A model generated the notes under the pieces. It worked only from the letters and a program-made list of their open reading frames with translations, was not told the origin of the DNA and ran no database searches. The position numbers and the translations under genes are program-made. DNA of 11,158 nucleotides from a bacterium (GTDB lineage: Bacteria > Vulcanimicrobiota > Xenobia > Xenobiales > Xenobiaceae). The stretch's first letter is position 1; each line of letters starts with the position of its first letter. The stretch covers positions 1 through 11,158 of the forward strand of contig JAFSXH010000202.1 in assembly GCA_017444165.1 (NCBI GenBank). The letters run 5' to 3'. Positions 6,122 through 11,158 of the stretch are shown piece after piece.

Positions 6122-6535
6122 TTACACCCTCACCACGTTCAATTTTTCAATAACAAAATCTAGTCCATTCTCTTTACGACAGGATTCCAAATAAGAGCCT
6201 ACAGATCTATCACTATCGTAGCCGAACTCCAACAGACATATTTTACCGTAAGTTTCAGCCATAATATCAATAACCTTAGAATTGATAAGTTCACTATCTT
6301 TGTGCTCTTCGCAGCCCTTAGCATGGGCTTCACGTTCTAAACGTCTCGTCTCTTCCCAGGGAACACTCTTCCTGTCCAAATAAGTTATATCTTTGTTGCT
6401 AGCAACTAATTTGCAAATATTATGAGCAATATCGCGTATTTTTTCTAGCTTATCAGCATCGTTTTCATTACACTTTACCGTTAAAATTGCACACTTATCT
6501 TCTTTGGCATTCAATTCACTAACTAAAAATTTCAT
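6122..6535 (-). CDS. Hypothetical protein of 137 aa
   Basis: I do not recognise this protein. It is short, charged and soluble-looking, with no signal peptide or membrane segment. The N-terminus (MKFLVSELNAKEDKCAILTV) looks like a beta strand-loop-strand. The middle (about 25-90) is mostly helical and rich in Lys, Glu and Asp, with RRLEREAHAKGCEEH. The C-terminal third (KICLLEFGYDSD to the end) could form strands again. Five cysteines are scattered without a CxxC pair. A GAGG site (complement of 6544-6547) lies 8 bases before the ATG. The gene is divergent from aroC and its stop faces the palindromic repeat after the alcohol dehydrogenase. Start, ribosome site and open frame support a real gene; I assign no function. 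Confidence 0.7.
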   Translation of the reverse strand: MKFLVSELNAKEDKCAILTVKCNENDADKLEKIRDIAHNICKLVASNKDITYLDRKSVPWEETRRLEREAHAKGCEEHKDSELINSKVIDIMAETYGKICLLEFGYDSDRSVGSYLESCRKENGLDFVIEKLNVVRV

Positions 6536-6569
6536 AAAATAGGCCTCACATCCCCGAGCAAATTTTGCC

Positions 6570-6591
6570 CTAACTTTAACTTGCTAACTTT
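6570..6591. repeat. Short direct repeat CTAACTTT in the aroC divergent intergenic region
   Basis: CTAACTTT occurs at 6570-6577 and 6584-6591, 14 bases start to start, with TTGC-like bases before the second copy. The 104-bp gap serves both the hypothetical gene and aroC. The copies could be paired protein sites, but the gap is AT-rich and short, so chance is possible. Confidence 0.25.
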
Positions 6592-6593
6592 TG

Positions 6594-6614
6594 CTCCTGC
6601 AAGGAGTATTTTTT
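6594..6614 (+). other. Small hairpin followed by a T run upstream of aroC
   Basis: CTCCT (6594-6598) and AGGAG (6602-6606) form a 5-bp stem with a 3-base loop, followed by TATTTTTT (6607-6614). The form is terminator-like, but no gene reads into it on this strand. It could be an attenuator if aroC transcription began further upstream. The AAGGAG is 33 bases from the aroC ATG, too far to be its ribosome site. Confidence 0.25.
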
Positions 6615-6623
6615 ACATTTTGC

Positions 6624-6629
6624 TAAAAT
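6624..6629 (+). promoter_or_regulatory. Possible -10 box close to the aroC start
   Basis: TAAAAT ends 10 bases before the aroC ATG, so transcription would begin only a few bases upstream of the start codon. With no Shine-Dalgarno near the ATG, this suggests a nearly leaderless message. No convincing -35 box is seen. Confidence 0.25.
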
Positions 6630-6639
6630 TTGCATATTT

Positions 6640-7761
6640 ATGGGCAATAGTATAGGCAAAATTTTACGGATAACAACTTTTGGAGAATCTCACGGGCCCG
6701 CCATTGGAGCGGTTGTTGATGGACTGCCAGGCAATATTCCTATAGATATTGAAAAATTGCAAAGTTATGTCTCCCGCCGCCGTCCAGGCAGAAGATATAC
6801 CAGCCCGCGCCAGGAACCAGACAACCTAGAGATACTATCAGGTCTATACAGGGGAAAGACTCTAGGAACTCCCATTGCTTTAATAACTCGCAATATAGAC
6901 TCTAATGCTGATGAATACAAGAATATTAGTAGTGCTTTTCGCCCCTCTCACGGCGATTACACCTGGCAAATGAAGTACAAACACAGAGATCCGCGGGGTG
7001 GTGGTCGCTCTAGTGGTCGTGAAACAGTGGCTAGAGTTATGGCTGCAGGTTTAGCCGAACAATTTCTAGATTACTGGGCCGAAGTTAATCAACGCCCCCC
7101 TATCCAAGTTTTGAGTTGGTTAGAACAGATAGGGCCCATCAAAATAGATTACACACCAGAACTTTGGCAAAAATACTTAAAAGGACTAAAACGCGAAGAG
7201 ATAGATGAAGATCCCTGCCGCTGTCCTCATCTGTCTACATCCAAAAATATGATTGACTACTTGCGCCAATTACAAGAAGAGAAAGATTCGGCAGGTTCTA
7301 GTGCAGTTTGGTTAGTGCGCAACGTACCTTGTGGATGGGGAGAACCCGTCTTTGACAAGTTGAACAGCCGACTAGCTAAAGCAATAATATCAATACCTGC
7401 CGCTAAGGGCGTAGAATTTGGAGAAGGTTTTCACTTTGCCAATATGCGGGGCAGTCAAGCCAACGATCTCCCCTATATGGAAGGCAATCAAGTTAATTTT
7501 CGCTCCAATCACTCTGGCGGTATCTGGGGCGGAATTTCCAATGGTGAGTACCTTTGGGGACGTGTGGTTTTCAAACCCACTCCCAGTATCGGCCAATCTC
7601 AAAAGACTGTCAATATTTACGGACAAGACATACCACTAATAATCGATGGTCGACACGATCCTTGTTTAGGAATACGCGCCTCTGTAGTGGTTGAAGCCAT
7701 GATAACCATAGTATTGGCAGATTGTGTGCTTAATAATAGCACGGCAACAATTAGCAATTAA
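6640..7761 (+). CDS. aroC: Chorismate synthase
   Basis: Chorismate synthase makes chorismate from EPSP, the last step of the shikimate pathway, using reduced FMN. The 373-aa product has the family's normal length and all its signatures: GNSIGKILRITTFGESHG at the N-terminus (GESHG 15-19), HRDPRGGGRSSGRET (115-129), NVPCGWGEPVFDKL (228-241), SIPAAKGVEFGEGF (251-264) and RHDPCLGIRASVV (338-350). The second signature usually ends SSARET, and here it is SSGRET. The ATG at 6640 gives the standard N-terminus; no other in-frame start codon is close, although there is no Shine-Dalgarno. The last residues (ATISN) are encoded by a repeat-like sequence also found after the alcohol dehydrogenase. The gene stands alone on the plus strand, divergent from a small gene and convergent with the FolC-like gene, not in a shikimate operon. 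Confidence 0.97.
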   Translation: MGNSIGKILRITTFGESHGPAIGAVVDGLPGNIPIDIEKLQSYVSRRRPGRRYTSPRQEPDNLEILSGLYRGKTLGTPIALITRNIDSNADEYKNISSAFRPSHGDYTWQMKYKHRDPRGGGRSSGRETVARVMAAGLAEQFLDYWAEVNQRPPIQVLSWLEQIGPIKIDYTPELWQKYLKGLKREEIDEDPCRCPHLSTSKNMIDYLRQLQEEKDSAGSSAVWLVRNVPCGWGEPVFDKLNSRLAKAIISIPAAKGVEFGEGFHFANMRGSQANDLPYMEGNQVNFRSNHSGGIWGGISNGEYLWGRVVFKPTPSIGQSQKTVNIYGQDIPLIIDGRHDPCLGIRASVVVEAMITIVLADCVLNNSTATISN

Positions 7762-7777
7762 TAATTGGCAATGCCAA
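7748..7777. repeat. Repeat fragment overlapping the aroC 3' end, with a small palindrome
   Basis: CAATTAGCAAT at 7748-7758 is identical to 5944-5954 in the large palindrome. It encodes the last codons of aroC and includes the first base of its stop. TTGGCA (7765-7770) and TGCCAA (7772-7777) form a palindrome around a single base in the 38-base gap between convergent genes. It may be a remnant of the same repeat family. Confidence 0.45.
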
Positions 7778-7799
7778 ACATGAATGCAACATATCAAAC

Positions 7800-9191
7800 T
7801 TACAACGCACAGTCGCAGACAAAGTTTGGCCTTTTGTGATTAAGGCTGAGATAGCTCAACATTCCGTTGCCCAAAAATAGAACTCGCTCAGATCGCTCCT
7901 CTGCTCTGCGCAGAATAAAACTCTCAGCTTCTTGAGGAGCATATGGAAACAAATGAGCCTGCGGGGCAATGGAAGCTATCTTATTAGGATGAATATCTCT
8001 ATTGACTTCATCATTTAAATAGTTAGTAACAGCCAAAGTAGATAATTTGGGCCAATTGGAGAGTAAATTTACAGCCTCTTTTAAGGAATGGATACGATCT
8101 AAGAAAGTGGCACAGACGCAGATCTTCTCTTCTTGGCCCAAAAGTTTCTCTAAAGAGTCCAAAAGTGAACGTAACTTTTCTCGACTAGAGGCAACCGTAG
8201 CTAAAATTTTATCACTCAATTTCTGCAGACGACCACTTATATGAGTTGCTTGTAGACCTCTGGCCATATCTTCCCAATGAGTCCCTAGCACAGTCATAGC
8301 ACCGACCAAAGCCTGAGAAGCATTTTCACATTGAAACGAACCCAGGGCATTTAGAGAAAACTTTTGCGAATTAAAAATATTAGGATCTACACAATAGACT
8401 TCACACATTTTTTTACTCAACTTTAATCTAAAAGTAGACCCATCCATCGAACAATCGATATCTTCAGCAGAAAAATCACGTCCATAAAGTAAACCTTCAG
8501 GCAAAAGATTTTCTACTTTAGGATCTTGGCGAGCAAAAACTATATTTTTCTTGTGACGCAAAGGTTCAATTTTATGATAAAAAGGACCAGCCTTATCTTC
8601 TAATTCTGGGTGAAAATCTTTGGGAGCGAGTAAAATTTGTCCATGATCCGTACCTATAGGACCTACTAAAGTTAAAATAGTGTTGGGCAAAACACTTATA
8701 GGATCAGCTAAATAACCTATGTTAGCCTCAGCAAATATAAAATCAGCCTTTTGCCGCACCGCCCAACTATTCAACAACCAAGCGCGCATATCATAAGGAG
8801 CTACTTTTCCAAGTTCTGGGGCTTCTTCTGCCATATTGACAGCTTCTTGTAGTAAAGGAAATTGCTCCATAAACTCTTCTTCACTCATAGAACGAACAGA
8901 ACCATTGTGCCAAATTTGGTAACGTTGTAAATTTCCCGAGGCTGATTCATTCAAAGGTGGTTTTACACCGACAACACACTTATAACCCAAATGAGAAAAA
9001 ATAGAGGCACAAAAACTCAAAATAGAAGCTTTGCCACAAGAACCAACACTCACAATTGAGGGAATATTACGTATTTCCTTAGGCAAACACTCAAACATTT
9101 TGGCAAAACGATGAGCATGAAAATATTTTAAATCCTTTGGAAAACAGTGTTCACGTTCGATCCATTCCATACTTTCGGTAAAGTTTAACAT
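7800..9191 (-). CDS. FolC-like Mur-ligase-fold protein with an altered P-loop
   Basis: This 463-aa protein follows the order of folylpolyglutamate/dihydrofolate synthases: P-loop region (46-56), ADFIFAEANIGYLADPISVLP (149-169; E155), LVGPIGTDHGQIL (175-187, the GLDH element), EDKAGPF (198-204, as EKAG), then GSFQCENASQAL and SGRLQKL in the second half. FolC enzymes ligate glutamate to folates or pteroate using ATP. Here the P-loop GTNGKGS reads GSCGKAS (50-56), keeping the lysine and last serine, and the folate-site sequence after it is not the usual SPHL. It may be a divergent FolC or a ligase for another acid. The ATG at 9191 was chosen over one at 9254 because GAGGGTG (complement of 9197-9203) precedes it; it overlaps the permease stop by 7 bases. 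It ends an operon with an opine dehydrogenase and an EamA permease. Confidence 0.75.
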   Translation of the reverse strand: MLNFTESMEWIEREHCFPKDLKYFHAHRFAKMFECLPKEIRNIPSIVSVGSCGKASILSFCASIFSHLGYKCVVGVKPPLNESASGNLQRYQIWHNGSVRSMSEEEFMEQFPLLQEAVNMAEEAPELGKVAPYDMRAWLLNSWAVRQKADFIFAEANIGYLADPISVLPNTILTLVGPIGTDHGQILLAPKDFHPELEDKAGPFYHKIEPLRHKKNIVFARQDPKVENLLPEGLLYGRDFSAEDIDCSMDGSTFRLKLSKKMCEVYCVDPNIFNSQKFSLNALGSFQCENASQALVGAMTVLGTHWEDMARGLQATHISGRLQKLSDKILATVASSREKLRSLLDSLEKLLGQEEKICVCATFLDRIHSLKEAVNLLSNWPKLSTLAVTNYLNDEVNRDIHPNKIASIAPQAHLFPYAPQEAESFILRRAEERSERVLFLGNGMLSYLSLNHKRPNFVCDCAL

Positions 9192-10030
9192 TTTTTCACC
9201 CTCGCTAACGGTATGCCCGCAAGTACCAAAATTACCCCTAACCACTGCAACCATGTAAGCGGATCAGTAAGAACAATAGCCGCAACAATGATAACTAAAG
9301 GTCGTTGCACTAAATTAAATATAGACATATTAGTAGAACCGACTAACTTTATAGCCCATAAAAAAGCTACATTAGCTGCGGCTGCCGCTAAACCGATCCA
9401 CAATCCTATCGGTAAACTTTCTCGTGGTATGGGTTCTTGAAAAGGCCAAATAAATAAAATAGCCACTAGAGCATTTATCCAAAATATCCAAGTAGAAATT
9501 AATGGAGGTTCAAAATCAGCAGTCAAAGATTCCATACGAACCCTATAAATAGTGGAACTGATCACTGCAGAGAAAATAGCCACATATCCTAAAATACTGT
9601 GACTGCCCATAGCTTCAGCATTAAAAATATTTATGGTCAACAAAATTCCAGTAAAACACAGAAAAAATCCCAACCAAAAACGCCAAGTTAGAGCATGACG
9701 CCCCATTGCCCAGTTAGACATAGCCACCACAGCAGGCGTAGTCGTCACAATGGTTATAACCTCCACTGCAGATAAGTACCTCAAAGCATACAGAGTCAAA
9801 CCGTTAGTGCATAAGAGCAGTACACTGACACTACCTATACGAAAAACATCGCTGTATTTAACTAAACGAAATTGACGAGTCATTGGCAAAATAACTACAG
9901 CGGCTACAATGTTCTTCATAACTAAAAGTTGTAGAGGAGTTACAGTACCTCTGTAACCTAACTTTACCAATATTGGCTCAATAGAAGCAGATAAAAGGGC
10001 CAAGATAACGATCCAGGAAGTTGCCTGCAT
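9185..10030 (-). CDS. EamA-family (DMT superfamily) permease
   Basis: This 281-aa, very hydrophobic protein has about ten membrane segments in two repeated halves, the usual size and form of EamA transporters. The first half has LLVMKNIVAAVVILPM and AVEVITIVTTTPAVVAMSN (89-107, the re-entrant-like stretch after segment three). The second repeats the pattern with FLWAIKLVGSTNMSIFNLVQRPLVIIVAAI (written here in one span of segments, 223-252) and ends LGVILVLAGIPLA. Family members mostly export amino acids and other small metabolites. The gene starts 2 bases after the opine dehydrogenase stop and overlaps the FolC-like gene, so the three are probably co-translated. AAGGAG lies 14 bases before the ATG inside the upstream gene, a long spacing. 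In staphylopine and pseudopaline loci an EamA protein (CntI) exports the opine metallophore, which suggests but does not prove a similar cargo. Confidence 0.9.
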   Translation of the reverse strand: MQATSWIVILALLSASIEPILVKLGYRGTVTPLQLLVMKNIVAAVVILPMTRQFRLVKYSDVFRIGSVSVLLLCTNGLTLYALRYLSAVEVITIVTTTPAVVAMSNWAMGRHALTWRFWLGFFLCFTGILLTINIFNAEAMGSHSILGYVAIFSAVISSTIYRVRMESLTADFEPPLISTWIFWINALVAILFIWPFQEPIPRESLPIGLWIGLAAAAANVAFLWAIKLVGSTNMSIFNLVQRPLVIIVAAIVLTDPLTWLQWLGVILVLAGIPLARVKKC

Positions 10031-10032
10031 TT

Positions 10033-11121
10033 TTAAGCTATACGCTCCTTGAGTTCTTCATAAGTTAGATCGGCCCAACCTAATCTTTCCAAAGTACGTC
10101 CCTGAGTCAAAAAATTTTCACCAGACAAAACTTGAGCAAAAGTTATGATAGAATCGGCTACAGGTGTTTCTAAACCAGCTAATTTGGCCAAGTAGTGCAT
10201 AGGCACTAAAGTACAACTGACATCTTCTTTTAAATATCTGTGATTGAGTCGATCAGGAGCCTGGCTAGTTTGATAATTTGGTACGGTACACATAGCCTTT
10301 AAAAGTGAACTATCATCACAACCATAATAATTCTTTAACCACTCTTTAGCAGGTAAAAGTTTTGTATCATAAGCCTCAGCCACACTCTGAAATTCTTTTT
10401 CCAAAGCCTCCATTAAGACTATAGTTCTGTCGGTGAACCCTTCACAATAAAATAAAAAAGGATCAGCCCTGTCAACCCTATTCATATTAGCAATCATCGT
10501 CAGAGGATGAGCCAAAGCTCCAAAATCGGAAAGTCCACGCTGGATGATGTTATCTGCTGGCAACAAAACAGGAAAGATCGTCTGCATTAACGACAAAACT
10601 TTATCTAAATTTCGACGACTAGGTGTACAGACTAAATTCCACTTCTTTATACCTCTGACCCAAATACTTTCATCTTTTTGTAGACGAGAAGCGAATAGAG
10701 CATCAGTTTCACAAACTATCACTTGTTCCGCAATTTCAGGATTATACTCTCTTAAAACCGCTTCAAATTCAACTGATCCTGCCAATTTTGAAGAAAAAAC
10801 AACTATAATCTGCCCTGGTTCAATAAACTCAGCCAAACGCATGGCAACATCCCTATAAGCTGTGGCCACCGTACCAACAAAGATCATGCTACAACCTTTT
10901 ACAGCTTCGGCTAAATTGGAACCCACAGAATAAAAATGGAAATCACCTTCAAATTTTCCAAAAGCCCTTATGTGATGGTTGTAACGCACACATTTAAATA
11001 GATGATCCACATTACGCACCCAAAGACGCACAGAACAACCTATACTATCCAAATAACAAGACAGAGAATGAGCGCAATTTCCTCCTCCCAAAACAGCTAC
11101 AGTTTTATTCTTAGGACTCAA
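10033..11121 (-). CDS. NAD/NADP octopine/nopaline (opine) dehydrogenase family protein
   Basis: Opine dehydrogenases join the amino group of an amino acid to a 2-oxo acid and reduce the imine with NAD(P)H. The 362-aa protein has an N-terminal Rossmann domain (VAVLGGGNCAHSL, 8-20, then VRLWVRN) and the C-terminal octopine-dehydrogenase domain from about 190. The latter shows ALAHPLTMIANMNR (H205, the likely catalytic His), FYCEGFT (224-230), RYLKEDVSCTLVPM (295-308) and GLETPVADSII (316-326). The length is typical of this family and shorter than most CntM proteins. The start is TTG at 11121, fixed by a near-perfect GGAGGTG (complement of 11129-11135) 7 bases upstream; no in-frame ATG serves better. 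It leads an operon with an EamA permease and a FolC-like ligase. The upstream neighbour is outside the window. Substrates are unknown. Confidence 0.9.
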   Translation of the reverse strand: MSPKNKTVAVLGGGNCAHSLSCYLDSIGCSVRLWVRNVDHLFKCVRYNHHIRAFGKFEGDFHFYSVGSNLAEAVKGCSMIFVGTVATAYRDVAMRLAEFIEPGQIIVVFSSKLAGSVEFEAVLREYNPEIAEQVIVCETDALFASRLQKDESIWVRGIKKWNLVCTPSRRNLDKVLSLMQTIFPVLLPADNIIQRGLSDFGALAHPLTMIANMNRVDRADPFLFYCEGFTDRTIVLMEALEKEFQSVAEAYDTKLLPAKEWLKNYYGCDDSSLLKAMCTVPNYQTSQAPDRLNHRYLKEDVSCTLVPMHYLAKLAGLETPVADSIITFAQVLSGENFLTQGRTLERLGWADLTYEELKERIA

Positions 11122-11128
11122 TAGAGTA

Positions 11129-11135
11129 CACCTCC
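11129..11135 (-). promoter_or_regulatory. Strong ribosome binding site that fixes a TTG start
   Basis: The minus strand reads GGAGGTG, then 7 bases, then TTG. The strength and spacing of this site support TTG at 11121 as the opine dehydrogenase start. The remaining 23 bases to the window edge are AT-rich, with no clear promoter. Confidence 0.75.
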
Positions 11136-11158
11136 ATATTTATTTTTATTAACAATAA

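Noticed and set aside
6594..6614. Terminator on the plus strand before aroC
   Set aside because: The stem is only 5 bp and no gene transcribes into it, so it is listed only as a hairpin.
9192..9254. Upstream ATG at 9254 for the FolC-like gene
   Set aside because: It adds 21 residues out of frame within the permease C-terminus, and the ATG at 9191 has GAGGGTG at proper spacing.

Overview
The window is about 11.2 kb of bacterial chromosome, moderately AT-rich overall. It carries ten protein genes, one cut by the left edge, packed in short operons. Consensus GGAGG-type ribosome sites precede several genes; two others lack one. A YqhD-type iron alcohol dehydrogenase fits an anaerobic or fermentative lifestyle. 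Nothing in the sequence fixes the phylum, and no rRNA, tRNA, CRISPR array or transposase was found.

Left block, minus strand (about 2854 down to 1). Three tightly linked genes read: a 228-aa protein whose C-terminal half carries the spaced residue pattern of CD38/ADP-ribosyl cyclases (NAD-consuming enzymes); a 77-aa protein resembling Imm74-type immunity proteins, joined by an ATGA overlap; and a 519-aa metallophosphatase/5'-nucleotidase. A strong hairpin terminator follows, then the start of a Cof-type HAD phosphatase that runs off the edge. The NADase-like protein and the nucleotidase both lack a Sec signal peptide. Both instead begin with a short polar segment containing I-x-G-F, followed by a Pro/Ala/Gln-rich linker. 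I read this as a candidate toxin-immunity pair coupled to a nucleotide-degrading enzyme; it is the most unusual part of the window.

Middle block, plus strand (2987-5939). A membrane-anchored transglutaminase-like protein with C-terminal helical repeats is transcribed divergently from the NADase operon. After a gap with two palindromes comes the alcohol dehydrogenase. A 111-bp imperfect palindrome of AATTAGCAATGC-type units follows it, and a fragment of the same sequence family recurs at the 3' end of aroC.

Right block. A small uncharacterised minus-strand gene (6122-6535) is divergent from aroC (chorismate synthase, 6640-7761). Convergent to aroC is a minus-strand operon of three abutting or overlapping genes: an octopine/nopaline-type opine dehydrogenase with a TTG start, an EamA-family permease and a FolC-like Mur-ligase-fold protein with an altered P-loop. 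Opine dehydrogenase next to an EamA exporter recalls the CntM/CntI pair of opine metallophore loci, so this may be a small opine-type metabolite synthesis and export cassette.

Base composition is uneven. Hand counts of single 60-base lines give about 48-57% G+C in the NADase/nucleotidase operon and about 45-58% in the alcohol dehydrogenase, against about 35% in the transglutaminase and FolC-like genes. This could reflect codon bias of highly expressed genes or different origins.
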